A program made the position numbers and the translations under genes. A stretch of 64,000 bases of DNA from Paucihalobacter ruber (GTDB lineage Bacteria > Bacteroidota > Bacteroidia > Flavobacteriales > Flavobacteriaceae), in assembly GCF_006494535.1 (NCBI RefSeq), contig NZ_VHIQ01000001.1, positions 560,736-624,735 on the forward strand, given 5' to 3'. The number at the start of each line of letters is the position of its first letter. The stretch's first letter is position 1. The notes under the pieces were generated by a model. It was not told the origin of the DNA. It worked only from the letters and a program-made list of their open reading frames with translations, and ran no database searches. This document shows, piece after piece, positions 51,797 to 62,030 of this stretch.

Positions 51797-54700
51797 TTAA
51801 TTGCCAAAATTATATCGTAAAGTGAATCCGGTTCTAATAGAGGTTTGCGGAAATGCCGTAGAAATAGCAAAATCTGAGAACGCATAATCAAAATAGAAAA
51901 TAGCCGTGAGATATTTACTAAAAGCATAATCTGCTGTATACTTCACATTCCAGATGGTTTGACCTGCGGTTACCTGACTATTGGTAACATCTAAAGGCCT
52001 AATAATTGTTTTGTTGTCTCTTACAGAAATATCGGCTCTCATGTTTAAATCGCTCTTAACTACTTGTTGTGGACCCGCAATTTTTGAGCGTATGCGTACG
52101 TCTTTAAATCTGTAACCCAAACCTAAGGTGTATTCTTGCCCTTGAATCTCGGTGAGTAAATTATTATCGAAACTAAGTGATAAAATGCGGTCGCGTTTGA
52201 TTTCTGCTAAAATTTTTACCGAATTTTTCATTTCCATGTCTAAACGCATCAAGGGACTAAAAGATTCTTCTAAGTTAATATTACTTAATAATGTTTGATT
52301 TTTAAAATCACCGTTCTGGTTAAGCGCCTCGATGCTTTGCTCACTATATTCTGCGCCTAACTCAGGTGCGACATAATCTAAGTTAGCTCTAAATTGATTA
52401 ATGGTATAAGATGAACGATAGCCATGATTCACAGAAAATCTTCTAAAGTTATCTTTAAACCACTTAATACGCATAAAACCGGTGTATTTGATATTCCAGT
52501 TAGGCAATGGAAAGTTTCTGAAAGCATCGGCGCTAATACTTTCAGGGTTTGAACCTTGATAAGCAGCTAAAAACGCAGGCAACAGCACGCGCTGACTATT
52601 TTTGCTAAACCCAAGCGGAAAGCCGTCCGCATCGGTTGCAAAGTTATTGGTGCCGTAAAACTCGCGCGCTAATCTATTGGCTACTGTAAGTCGATTTGCT
52701 CTAAACGTTTGAAAGGTTTCTGAATTAAATTCGTCGCTCTTTTTAAAAGCGGTACCAATCATAATGGTAGAGATATTAAAGTTCCCGAAAGAATTTCTAA
52801 TTAAAGAATTATACTCTAATTGGCCGTCACCACTAATATCTTCCACTCTAAAATTTTCGGAATTGTTTTCTGCGTATATTCTTCCGCCGGTAACATCAAT
52901 GGTGAAATCTGTTAAAGGTTGCACACTTGCAGAGTAATCTAATTGTTTGTTGGCAACTTCGGTGTACTGCTGGTTAAAATCAGGAAAAACCGTGAGCCAG
53001 CCATTGCGTGCGGCCAGTTGCCGTATGTCTCTCTGAGCCCCGAAGGTGTAACCAAGCGTGGGTTTTAAAGTTCCTACAATTCCGGGAGTTCTTAAGTATC
53101 CCGGCAAAAATGTACCATTATTTTCTGAGTAATTAACCTGAACACGTTTTACCATGGTTACAATATCAACTACGGTATTGAAAACAGCACTGGGTTTTTT
53201 AGGTGGTTTTTGTTGATCTTCTGGTGTTTGACCGGCTCTTGAAGTTTGAGGCATACCCGGCTGCGACAAACGATTGTCTCGCTGAGCGGCTCGAGGTGAT
53301 TTTTTTACCAAGCCTAAATACCTGTAAAGAGTTTCCATATTTAAGGTGGTATTTAGGTTGTGGGTATTAGCATTTTGTATCGAATTTCCTAAATCAAAGG
53401 TAGATACCGTTCCGTTCGGGTTTGTTATTTCTAAATTCGAATTGATATCAGAGCCTTTGGTCCATTGGAAATTTCCGGTGTAGGCATAAGTTGACCTTAT
53501 AAACCCAAGGGTTGGTATTTTGTTTAAGGGTAATTCGTAATTAAGCTGAAGTTGTTGATTTTGAATATTCGGATCTCCTAAATCAAAGAAATCGTCCCAA
53601 ACATTCAAAGATGGATCTTGCCTACCGTTAATTCGGTCATCAATAAAATAATTTCTTACAATGTTACTGTTATTAGCTGTGAAGTTAAGGTTGAGTGCAT
53701 CGGTAATATTGTAATTTAACACATATTGCATATTGAAATTGTAGTTTCGCCGGAAGAGTTCTTCAATGCCTATATTATCGCCACCTAATTCAACTTCTCT
53801 AAATTTTTGCCTGCTAAACTGCCTAATAAAATCAGTGTTGACAGAAAAACTGGTTGGCAACAAATTAAAGTTAAAGTCTTTTAATATTTTTAAATATTTA
53901 CTTCTAAAAAGTGAATCATTCTTTTTAAAGGGTTCTATTTTAACAGGGTTAAAACTAAAGTTGTAGTTAACACCTGCTCGAATATTTTGATCTAACGAAT
54001 TTTCTATTTCAAAATCTCTAAACTCGACTTTATTGTAAGAGTAATTGAAGGTTAAGTTTTCAACATCGTAAAATCTTGGAGTGGCTTCGCCGGTTCTCAA
54101 TTTTCTAACACCTATAAAATTAATACTCTTTCGTTTTGTATACGATTCATTAACGTTGAGAATAGAATCTCTGTTATTGGTGTTGTTTAATTGTGTTTCT
54201 AATCTGATATCTCTGTAAAATTCGTCGAACTCGGGTGTTACAATTTCCTCGGCAACCGCGTAGTTAAATGGCAATTGAATACCCCATTTTTTTGGTAACA
54301 ACTGCCCAAGATTCATGTTAGTAACAAGATCGTATTGCGAAATATCTTCCCGGCTACGTTCATTTGGTTTTTGTTCTAGTGATCCAAATCCTGATGTACT
54401 GCGTCTGCCTGTTGCACTAATGTTTGCAAAATCAGCCACGTTCGAATCCAAGCTTACTATACCGGCCCAACCACCACGGCTATCTATTTCAGACAGTCTT
54501 AACTCATTAAACCATACTTCTCCACAAACATCCATACCGGTTTGCCCGGGGTTTTTTAGTCCCAACATTAAAACCCTAATATCTCCAAAATTAGGATTTC
54601 CTTTAATGGCTATTCTTTGTTGTCCGGGCGTATGCGGATCAAATTGGTTAACTTCTACCAATCCGCTTGGCGTTACATCATACCATGTTGGTTCTAAATT

Positions 54701-57700
54701 GCTCAGTGTACCATTGGCAATACCTCTTGACTTAATTTCTTGTAAAGCGCTGAGTTGTATATTAATTTCGTTGACCCATACTTCTTCGGGGCTGGAACCG
54801 TTGTTGACTTCCAACGGTAGTTCAACCTGATAGAAGTTTTCGGTAAAATCGTTACCCATTCTAATAAAAGCTACCATATCGCCACTCGATAGCCTTCCTG
54901 ATTCACCATCTTTAGCGTGTAAAAACATGCGCATTTTTTTATATTGCCGCATGTCGAGATTTACATTTTTAAAAACACCACGAGAATCCTCAGGCTCCAA
55001 ATCGCACACTTGAAGCACTAAAGACTGTTCGTTTTGTCTTACAATAGTGTTATTATTGTTTAGTCTTTCTCTTACAACGCCAGGCGGAGATACATATGTA
55101 CCGTCGTTTTCCTGAATGCCGATAACTCCAATATTAAATGCAGTATTGTCGTTATCATTGTTAGGTTCGTCATCAAGAGACAATCGGTATCTTCGCCAGT
55201 CGCTTCTCACCAAATCTAAAGTTGCAAACCTTAAGGTGGTTACTTCATTAAAATCTGTTAGATACATTCTGGCAAATCGAATAGACCTGATATCGGCAAT
55301 ACCACCAACAGCATTAGTTGCTTCAGAAATTGGAATTCTAAACTGATACCATCTCACTTCCCGGGTATCGCCGTTTGGCAATGTAATATTCCTGACTTTT
55401 AAATCGTTAATTTGTGGATTAGCAGTACTTAAAGTGTTTGGTGTGATAGGTATTTCGTATTCAAAATAACTATCAATAGTGTTCATGGTATTGTCTCGGT
55501 TGATGTCTTCAGCATCGGGCTGTGGTGCCGCGCCACGATTGAAATTTGAAAACTCCGACGGCGAATTTCCTTCTACTCCGTTGTATCTTTTATAGCGTTC
55601 AAAGATGTTTCCTGTAGTATTTAAATAAAACTCGTAATTATCATTAGCCGGGTCTGAGCCAAAATCGCCTGTAATACCTAGCGTGCTTAACATGGCCTGT
55701 TCTTCTTGATCGTTATAACCATCATATCCAACATCCTGGTTTATTCTTTCCTGACCGGTAGAAGAAAAGGTGTAAATTAAAGATTGTGCTTGCGGCACAA
55801 CGTAAGGATTTGCAACAGACAAACTTCCTTGCAAAAAGGAAATATCGCCATTTTCAGGCAAACCGTTTTCGTACATTTTCTTTCCGTCCTTTAATATATC
55901 TTCTGATATATTTCCTAGGTTGAAAGTTAAGGTACCACCTGTACTTGCCGGATTGTCTAAAAACGGATCTTGTAACCAAAACTCAATAAACTCAACGTTG
56001 GCTTGTTCAAAATCGGTAGTATTAATAGCTCTTGAAATTCCTGCCCAGCTTTGGTTAGGATTTAATGATGTATTGTTGGCTGCCTGAGGATCAAAATTAT
56101 AAGGACCTCTTTCGGTTGGATAATAGGTTAAATCTAAGGTGTTCGTAACACTTGTTTGACCTTGTACAATGTCAATTTCAGGGAAAATTTCTTCAATAAA
56201 TACACGTCTGGTGTAGAGATTAGACACATCGTCGTTGGTGACACCCTCTGGTCTTTGAGCGCCGTAAAAAATAGGGTCGATGGTGTACCAGTTCATTAAG
56301 GCTCTGCCATAGCCATTGGTTAAACCATTCACATCATTAGCGGTGCTTCCAAATAGATTAACAGGTCTGGAAGACAAAAACCAAGACAACGGATTTTTTA
56401 AATCGATAGCACCTTGAGTACCTTCAAAATCATCTATATACGAGGTAGCTTCACCATCAAAATCGGTACCTTTTGGTGCTCCGGGTGCCAGGTAAGCAAA
56501 TTCACCTCTTATCGAAAGGTTTGATGGTACATCGGTATCTATATTTGGCAATTTATTGACCATCCTTGTTAAAAACGGCACTTCAGTAGAATAGTTCCCA
56601 TTGAAGCCAAAAATGCTGTTACTTACAGATTCCTGATTAAAGTCGGCCTTTTGAGTAATAGGTCTTTCGGTTAAATTTAGGAACGTTGCGCCCAGAACAA
56701 AATTTTCATTAAACTCATGGTCTACATGAAAACCTGCAAATCTTCGGGTTTGTTGACCAAAAACCGCATTATTTTCAACCGATACGTTAATTGGCGTATT
56801 TGAAGCCTTAAGTGCTTCATCTAAAATATTAACACGACCCAACTGATAATCTACGGTATAATCAATTCCTTCAACCAGTGTTCTACCACCGGCAGTTACA
56901 ACAACCGAACCACGCGGAACATTAAATGCGCCCAGCGGAATACCACCACCGCCGGCAGATTGAAACCTTCCTTTGATAAGGAATTTATTTTTTTCAGCCT
57001 CATCTAAGGCTGCTATTTTAGTAGATTTATAAAGAATGTCGTAAACGTATTTGCTTTGGTTAGGATTGAAGTTGCCGGTCTCGTAATCAACATTGTTGTT
57101 TCCCGGGTTGCCGTCATCGTCTAAAATATCGAATAGATATTTACCAAATGGTTCTACTTTAGTAAAAATAATTTTACCGTTTTGAGACAATACCGTTAAC
57201 CCTTCTACGTAATCAAAAAATCCATCGCCTTGTTCTTGAGGATCGTTGTTAAAATTTAACCTGTCTAAATGAAATAACCTGATTAATGGTGTTTCGGTAA
57301 TTTCACTGTCGTCATTAGGGTTATTGGGTGTATTATTCTGAAAAATTGGGAATGTTGTACCTTCTACGGGTCTTATATAATTAAGAGGTGATGCTTCGTT
57401 ATAAAAAATATTAAGTCTAAAGTCTTCTCTCTCTAATTGAAAAGCACCGGTGTCGTAAACGTTTTTCATCATTAAATCCCAAACAGGCAAATCAACAACA
57501 GTGACTGCACTTTTCAGCATCTTTAACACCAAAGCATTATTGGTAATATTTTGTGTATTGTTTGTATTGTCAACTACATCTGAAGCATTCACACCGTCAT
57601 TGGCAAACTCACCAACCTGATACACCTGGCCTCCAACCGTATATTGAAAAGCCACTGCCAAAACCTCATCGTTTAACAATCGCTGATTTAATGAAATATA

Positions 57701-59032
57701 TCCCAGACGTTGGTTTAAAAAATATTCGGTGCCTTCTCTAAGTTTTCTGGCGCTTTCCATTTTACCGTAATCAAAACCTTCGTTTACAGGCACTAAAACA
57801 CCATTTTCAGTTGCTGTGATATCTCTTACTTGTTGAGTTAAAAGTGAGCCGGCACCACCAATGTTGGTGGGATCAAAATCATTATTTTTATTATCGGGAA
57901 ATGCACCTTGACCGACATTAACAAAACCTCCGGGTGGGTTGGGTAACCCAATAATATCAGATTCTCCCAAATCCTGAAATGCCACAATATTTCTTACGTT
58001 TTCTGTAGCATTATTCCGGTTGGTAACCCAAACTTCTATTCTGGTTATTTGAATGTTATTATTAATAAACGGATAGCGAAGCATGGCCTCGTCATAATTA
58101 TTTCTGAAATATTGCGCTAAGAAAAAGTGCCGGTTTTCGTCGTAATTCTGACCAAAAAATTCAAACTCTTCAAGTGTGCCACCGCCTTGGGCTACTACCG
58201 ATGAAGATTGGGATTGTTGTTCAGAGAAAACTGCAGTAATACGGGTTTTCCCAAATTGTAATTCTGTTTTTACACCAAACAAACTTTGGGCCCCTCGAAT
58301 AAGCGAACTATTGAGCGGCATATTGACGTTACCAACTTCAATTTTTCTGATAATATCATCTTCGGTTGGGGTGTATTCCAACTTGATAAGATTTTGAAAG
58401 TCGAACGTTGACTGTGTGTCGTAATTGGCGGTTACCTGCAGGCGTGTTCCAACCTTACCAAGCAAACTCAAGCTGATACGCTGATTAAAGTCGAAAGTGA
58501 AATTACTTCGGTTTTGTGGCGAAAAATTAGGATTATCTTGTTGGGTAAACAAGACTCCTAAATCAACTTCAACCGAACCTTGCGGAATGACTTCAATAGT
58601 ATCTCCACCAAACAAGGTTTGGAAAAAACCTGAGTTGATATAAAAGTTAGGCAGCAGGTTTTTCTGTTCTTCCTCTGTACCTTCCTTTTGTCCGGCCTGT
58701 GCATCAATTTTTTGCTTGTAGTAAGAACGTATTTGCTCCTTTTGCACTAGTTTTTCAAACTCGGCCGGCGTTAAAAACAGAGGATAATTGATATTAAATT
58801 CGCCTACCTTCTGTCTGTAAACGTACATGTTTGTTAGGGGATCATAAGTATACCTTGATATGATACTATTGGGATCTTTTAAAATAATTTTTCCGGTGTT
58901 GTAACCGGTGGCTGTAGAATCGCGCTCAGGCTCTCTTTCCTGAGAGAAAACAACAGATGATGCAAGTAACAAGCTTATTACTAACAGCTTAAAAACGATG
59001 TATTTTAGATTTGTATAGTTGGTTGCGATCAA
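51797..59032 (-). CDS. sprA: SprA, outer-membrane translocon of type IX secretion
   Basis: SprA is the giant barrel through which type IX substrates cross the outer membrane, and it is required for gliding in F. johnsoniae. The 2411-residue protein has a signal peptide (about 1-30, cut after VVFSQ), family segments such as NRSNFTFDFNQRISLSLLGKVG and EIEVGNVNMPLNSSLI-type strands, repeated DDFEGT and LDLVRSDWRRY parts, and barrel strands ending RTGFTLRYNFGN. The length is in the usual range of 2300-2500. It begins 5 bases after the ruvA stop and is probably read from the ruvA promoter. Confidence 0.96.
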   Translation of the reverse strand: MIATNYTNLKYIVFKLLVISLLLASSVVFSQEREPERDSTATGYNTGKIILKDPNSIISRYTYDPLTNMYVYRQKVGEFNINYPLFLTPAEFEKLVQKEQIRSYYKQKIDAQAGQKEGTEEEQKNLLPNFYINSGFFQTLFGGDTIEVIPQGSVEVDLGVLFTQQDNPNFSPQNRSNFTFDFNQRISLSLLGKVGTRLQVTANYDTQSTFDFQNLIKLEYTPTEDDIIRKIEVGNVNMPLNSSLIRGAQSLFGVKTELQFGKTRITAVFSEQQSQSSSVVAQGGGTLEEFEFFGQNYDENRHFFLAQYFRNNYDEAMLRYPFINNNIQITRIEVWVTNRNNATENVRNIVAFQDLGESDIIGLPNPPGGFVNVGQGAFPDNKNNDFDPTNIGGAGSLLTQQVRDITATENGVLVPVNEGFDYGKMESARKLREGTEYFLNQRLGYISLNQRLLNDEVLAVAFQYTVGGQVYQVGEFANDGVNASDVVDNTNNTQNITNNALVLKMLKSAVTVVDLPVWDLMMKNVYDTGAFQLEREDFRLNIFYNEASPLNYIRPVEGTTFPIFQNNTPNNPNDDSEITETPLIRLFHLDRLNFNNDPQEQGDGFFDYVEGLTVLSQNGKIIFTKVEPFGKYLFDILDDDGNPGNNNVDYETGNFNPNQSKYVYDILYKSTKIAALDEAEKNKFLIKGRFQSAGGGGIPLGAFNVPRGSVVVTAGGRTLVEGIDYTVDYQLGRVNILDEALKASNTPINVSVENNAVFGQQTRRFAGFHVDHEFNENFVLGATFLNLTERPITQKADFNQESVSNSIFGFNGNYSTEVPFLTRMVNKLPNIDTDVPSNLSIRGEFAYLAPGAPKGTDFDGEATSYIDDFEGTQGAIDLKNPLSWFLSSRPVNLFGSTANDVNGLTNGYGRALMNWYTIDPIFYGAQRPEGVTNDDVSNLYTRRVFIEEIFPEIDIVQGQTSVTNTLDLTYYPTERGPYNFDPQAANNTSLNPNQSWAGISRAINTTDFEQANVEFIEFWLQDPFLDNPASTGGTLTFNLGNISEDILKDGKKMYENGLPENGDISFLQGSLSVANPYVVPQAQSLIYTFSSTGQERINQDVGYDGYNDQEEQAMLSTLGITGDFGSDPANDNYEFYLNTTGNIFERYKRYNGVEGNSPSEFSNFNRGAAPQPDAEDINRDNTMNTIDSYFEYEIPITPNTLSTANPQINDLKVRNITLPNGDTREVRWYQFRIPISEATNAVGGIADIRSIRFARMYLTDFNEVTTLRFATLDLVRSDWRRYRLSLDDEPNNDNDNTAFNIGVIGIQENDGTYVSPPGVVRERLNNNNTIVRQNEQSLVLQVCDLEPEDSRGVFKNVNLDMRQYKKMRMFLHAKDGESGRLSSGDMVAFIRMGNDFTENFYQVELPLEVNNGSSPEEVWVNEINIQLSALQEIKSRGIANGTLSNLEPTWYDVTPSGLVEVNQFDPHTPGQQRIAIKGNPNFGDIRVLMLGLKNPGQTGMDVCGEVWFNELRLSEIDSRGGWAGIVSLDSNVADFANISATGRRSTSGFGSLEQKPNERSREDISQYDLVTNMNLGQLLPKKWGIQLPFNYAVAEEIVTPEFDEFYRDIRLETQLNNTNNRDSILNVNESYTKRKSINFIGVRKLRTGEATPRFYDVENLTFNYSYNKVEFRDFEIENSLDQNIRAGVNYNFSFNPVKIEPFKKNDSLFRSKYLKILKDFNFNLLPTSFSVNTDFIRQFSRQKFREVELGGDNIGIEELFRRNYNFNMQYVLNYNITDALNLNFTANNSNIVRNYFIDDRINGRQDPSLNVWDDFFDLGDPNIQNQQLQLNYELPLNKIPTLGFIRSTYAYTGNFQWTKGSDINSNLEITNPNGTVSTFDLGNSIQNANTHNLNTTLNMETLYRYLGLVKKSPRAAQRDNRLSQPGMPQTSRAGQTPEDQQKPPKKPSAVFNTVVDIVTMVKRVQVNYSENNGTFLPGYLRTPGIVGTLKPTLGYTFGAQRDIRQLAARNGWLTVFPDFNQQYTEVANKQLDYSASVQPLTDFTIDVTGGRIYAENNSENFRVEDISGDGQLEYNSLIRNSFGNFNISTIMIGTAFKKSDEFNSETFQTFRANRLTVANRLAREFYGTNNFATDADGFPLGFSKNSQRVLLPAFLAAYQGSNPESISADAFRNFPLPNWNIKYTGFMRIKWFKDNFRRFSVNHGYRSSYTINQFRANLDYVAPELGAEYSEQSIEALNQNGDFKNQTLLSNINLEESFSPLMRLDMEMKNSVKILAEIKRDRILSLSFDNNLLTEIQGQEYTLGLGYRFKDVRIRSKIAGPQQVVKSDLNMRADISVRDNKTIIRPLDVTNSQVTAGQTIWNVKYTADYAFSKYLTAIFYFDYAFSDFAISTAFPQTSIRTGFTLRYNFGN

Positions 59033-59037
59033 ATCTT

Positions 59038-59619
59038 TTATAAATTTTTTAGGGCCTGCTTGATAATAGTCTCAACATTAGCTTCAGGTTGAGTTGCTAT
59101 AATCTTATCTACCACGCGCTCGGCCTGTTTTTTAACAAACCCGAGAACTTCCAAAGCAGATAACGCTTCATCTTTGATGGTATTGTTTTGAGCCACCGAA
59201 ATTTCATCTATATCATATACTTTTAGTATTTTATCTTTTAAATCCAAAATTACACGTTGAGCGGTCTTAGCTCCTATGCCTTTTATAGATTGAATAAGAG
59301 CCACATCATTGGTGGCAATGCCTTCACGCACTTGTTTTGGTGTTAATGAAGATAACATGGTTCTTGCTATGCTGGCTCCAACACCACTTACTGAAATGAG
59401 CATTTTAAAAATTTCTCGTTCGGCAAGTGACGAAAAACCGAATAGGGTATGCGAATCTTCTTTTACTTGCAGATAGGTGTAGAGTTTAATGGCTTCTTCA
59501 TCCGGAATTTGCGAATAGGTATGAAGTGAAATATTAATGGCATAGCCTATTCCATTACATTCAATAACAACTTCCGTTGGATTTTTCTCAACAAGTTTCC
59601 CTCTAATATGTGTAATCAT
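59038..59619 (-). CDS. ruvA: Holliday junction helicase subunit RuvA
   Basis: RuvA binds four-way junctions and loads RuvB. The 193-residue protein has an N-terminal OB fold (MITHIRGKLVEKNPTEVVIECNG-like start), two helix-hairpin-helix motifs (LISVSGVGASIARTML and LIQSIKGIGAKTAQRVILDLKDK) and a C-terminal helical domain that contacts RuvB. ruvB is 4.3 kb away on the same strand at the right edge. ruvA forms a unit with sprA and has a clear promoter. Confidence 0.97.
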   Translation of the reverse strand: MITHIRGKLVEKNPTEVVIECNGIGYAINISLHTYSQIPDEEAIKLYTYLQVKEDSHTLFGFSSLAEREIFKMLISVSGVGASIARTMLSSLTPKQVREGIATNDVALIQSIKGIGAKTAQRVILDLKDKILKVYDIDEISVAQNNTIKDEALSALEVLGFVKKQAERVVDKIIATQPEANVETIIKQALKNL

Positions 59620-59641
59620 GCTATGATTCAGGTTAGCGAAC

Positions 59642-59671
59642 CAAATGTAATAAAATTATTAAGATTACAAA
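59642..59671 (-). promoter_or_regulatory. promoter of ruvA-sprA
   Basis: On the reverse strand TTTG, 18 bases, TACATTTG match both promoter halves. The -7 element ends 23 bases before the ruvA ATG. Transcription of sprA is likely to come from here. Confidence 0.8.
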
Positions 59672-59696
59672 CTTAATTTAAAGGTTTGAGACCCTA

Positions 59697-61979
59697 TCAT
59701 ACTTCAGCTCTCTTCTCTTTTTGCTGAGCATCAATTACTGCTATGGCAGTCATATTTACAATTTCATCAACACTGGCATCTAGCTGTAAAATATGAACCG
59801 GTTTTCTCATCCCCATTAAAATCGGACCAATAGACTCGGTTGCATTGAGTTCCTTTAAGATTTTATAGGTTATATTAGCTGAATCTAAGTTTGGAAAAAT
59901 AATGGTATTGACGCGTTTACCGGCCAGTTTGGAAAATGGGAATATGTCTTGCAACATTTTGCTGTTTAAGGCGAAATCTGTTTGCAACTCGCCATCAACA
60001 ATCATATCGGGATAATTTTCGTGCAAATAAGCAACTGCTTCGCTTACTTTTTTAGCCCTTGGATTATTAGACGACCCAAAGTTAGCATACGATACCATTG
60101 CAATAACCGGTTCCATTCCAAATAAGCGAACAGTTTTAGCGGTCATCTGAGCGATGGTTGCCAACTCCTGAGCCGAAGGATCAATGTTTATTGCAGTATC
60201 ACTGAAAAACATAGGTCCACGTTGTGTTAGCAGCAGATTTGTAGAGGCAATTCTAGTGGCATTTTTGGCCTTACCTATTACCTCCATCATAGGCTTGAAC
60301 ACCGTAGGGTAACTACGTGAATACCCTGAAATTAATGCATCGGCATCGCCTTCGTCAACCATCATAGCGGCAAAATAATTACGCTCGCGCATTATTTTTT
60401 CGGCTGAATATTTCGTTACCCCTTTTCGTTTATTTTTTTGCCAGTACACTTCGGCATAACGATTTTTTCTTTCGGTCTCAGAGTCGTCTTTAGGATCTAT
60501 AATGGGCACATCGGCATCGAATTCTATTTCTTCTTTTAGTTTTTCAATAGATTCCTTTCTGCCTAAAAGGATTGGAAATGCAATTCCTTCATCATAAACA
60601 ATCTGGGCGGCTTTAAGCACATCTAGCTGGTCGGCCTCTGCAAAGACCACACGTTTAGGGTTGGTTCTCGCCCGATTGAGTAATAATCTTACAATTTTAT
60701 GGTCTGAACCAAGACGCTCTAAAAGTTCTTCTTCGTATTTATCCCAATCGTCTATTTTATGCTTGGCTACGCCACTTTCAATGGCTGCTTTGGCTACTTC
60801 GGGCGGAACGGTCGCAATTAATCTTGGGTCAAAAGGTTTAGGTATGATATAATCTCTACCAAAGGTGAGTCTTGTTTCTCCATAGGCGATATTGACCTGT
60901 TCGGGCACCGATTCTTTGGCTAATTTGGCCAATGCTCTCACCGCTGCCATTTTCATTTCCTCATTAATTTTAGTAGCCCTTACATCTAAGGCACCTCTAA
61001 AGATATATGGAAAACCAAGTACATTATTAACCTGGTTAGGGTGATCGCTTCGGCCGGTTGCCATGATAATATCTTTACGCGTGTTGATTGCAAGATTGTA
61101 ATCTATTTCGGGATCGGGATTGGCCATAGCAAAAACTATGGGGTTATCGGCCATGGATAAGAGCATTTCCGGAGTAACGATATTAGATGTTGATAATCCA
61201 ATAAATACATCGGCATTAACAAAGGCATCATCAAGGGTATGTAAATCTAAATGTGTGGCGAATTCTGCTTTTTCAGAGGATAGGTTTTCACGGTCTTGTC
61301 TAATCACACCTTTACTATCGGTCATTACCACATTTTCTCGTTTCACCCCAAAAGCCTGGTACAATCTGGTGCAAGAAATGGCAGCGGCTCCTGCACCGCT
61401 CACCACAACGCGAACTTCATCAATTTTTTTATCGGCCAATTCCAGGGCATTCAACAAAGCTGCTGCCGAGATAATAGCCGTGCCATGCTGGTCGTCATGC
61501 ATCAGCGGAATATCTAACTCTTCCTTTAACCTACGTTCAATCTCAAAAGCTTCGGGAGCTTTGATATCTTCCAGATTGATACCACCAAATGTTGGTGAAA
61601 TATTTTTGACGGTTTGGATAAATTCTTCAACATCTTCCGTTCCTATTTCAATATCAAATACATCTATGTCTGCAAATATTTTAAAAAGCAATCCTTTTCC
61701 CTCCATAACCGGTTTTGAGGCTTCAGGACCAATGTTTCCTAAGCCTAGTACTGCGGTACCGTTGGTAATAACAGCAACCAAGTTTCCTTTGGTGGTATAT
61801 TTATAAACGTTATTAACATCTTTGGCAATCTCTAAACAAGGCTCTGCAACACCGGGCGAATAGGCTAAAGACAAGTCGCGTTGCGATCCGTGTTTTTTGG
61901 TGGGTACTACTTTTATTTTACCGGGAGTTGGCTTGGCGTGATATACTAGTGCTTCTCTGCGTTTACTTTGTTTGCTCAT
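59697..61979 (-). CDS. maeB: NADP-type malic enzyme with phosphotransacetylase-like domain
   Basis: The protein has 760 residues from the ATG at 61977-61979. The first 430 form the malic enzyme, converting malate to pyruvate with NADP: RDLSLAYSPGVAEPCLEI, the HDDQHGTAII site, the VVVSGAGAAAISC nucleotide-binding motif. The last 330 resemble phosphate acetyltransferase (for example VVFAEADQLDVLKAAQIV, AMVSYANFGSSNNPRAKKV), as in MaeB, where this half is regulatory and not catalytic. A longer start at 62006 is possible but would cover a promoter element. Pta, with the same domain in active form, is at the other end of the window. Confidence 0.95.
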   Translation of the reverse strand: MSKQSKRREALVYHAKPTPGKIKVVPTKKHGSQRDLSLAYSPGVAEPCLEIAKDVNNVYKYTTKGNLVAVITNGTAVLGLGNIGPEASKPVMEGKGLLFKIFADIDVFDIEIGTEDVEEFIQTVKNISPTFGGINLEDIKAPEAFEIERRLKEELDIPLMHDDQHGTAIISAAALLNALELADKKIDEVRVVVSGAGAAAISCTRLYQAFGVKRENVVMTDSKGVIRQDRENLSSEKAEFATHLDLHTLDDAFVNADVFIGLSTSNIVTPEMLLSMADNPIVFAMANPDPEIDYNLAINTRKDIIMATGRSDHPNQVNNVLGFPYIFRGALDVRATKINEEMKMAAVRALAKLAKESVPEQVNIAYGETRLTFGRDYIIPKPFDPRLIATVPPEVAKAAIESGVAKHKIDDWDKYEEELLERLGSDHKIVRLLLNRARTNPKRVVFAEADQLDVLKAAQIVYDEGIAFPILLGRKESIEKLKEEIEFDADVPIIDPKDDSETERKNRYAEVYWQKNKRKGVTKYSAEKIMRERNYFAAMMVDEGDADALISGYSRSYPTVFKPMMEVIGKAKNATRIASTNLLLTQRGPMFFSDTAINIDPSAQELATIAQMTAKTVRLFGMEPVIAMVSYANFGSSNNPRAKKVSEAVAYLHENYPDMIVDGELQTDFALNSKMLQDIFPFSKLAGKRVNTIIFPNLDSANITYKILKELNATESIGPILMGMRKPVHILQLDASVDEIVNMTAIAVIDAQQKEKRAEV

Positions 61980-62003
61980 AAAGTATCTTATAAGATGAAG
62001 AAA

Positions 62004-62011
62004 CAAATTTA
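62004..62011 (-). promoter_or_regulatory. TAnnTTTG -7 element for maeB
   Basis: The reverse strand reads TAAATTTG, 24 bases before the maeB ATG. A TTTG stands 25 bases upstream of it, rather far for a -33 element. Confidence 0.5.
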
Positions 62012-62030
62012 AGCAAACTATACAGATAGC

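Noticed and set aside
54315-54830. 171-codon forward frame inside sprA
   Set aside because: It is antisense to the well-supported SprA frame, has no recognisable domain and no promoter, and the codon pattern is that of the opposite strand.
61120-61806. 228-codon forward frame inside maeB
   Set aside because: It is a shadow of the malic enzyme frame on the other strand; Ser/Thr-rich and without family pattern.
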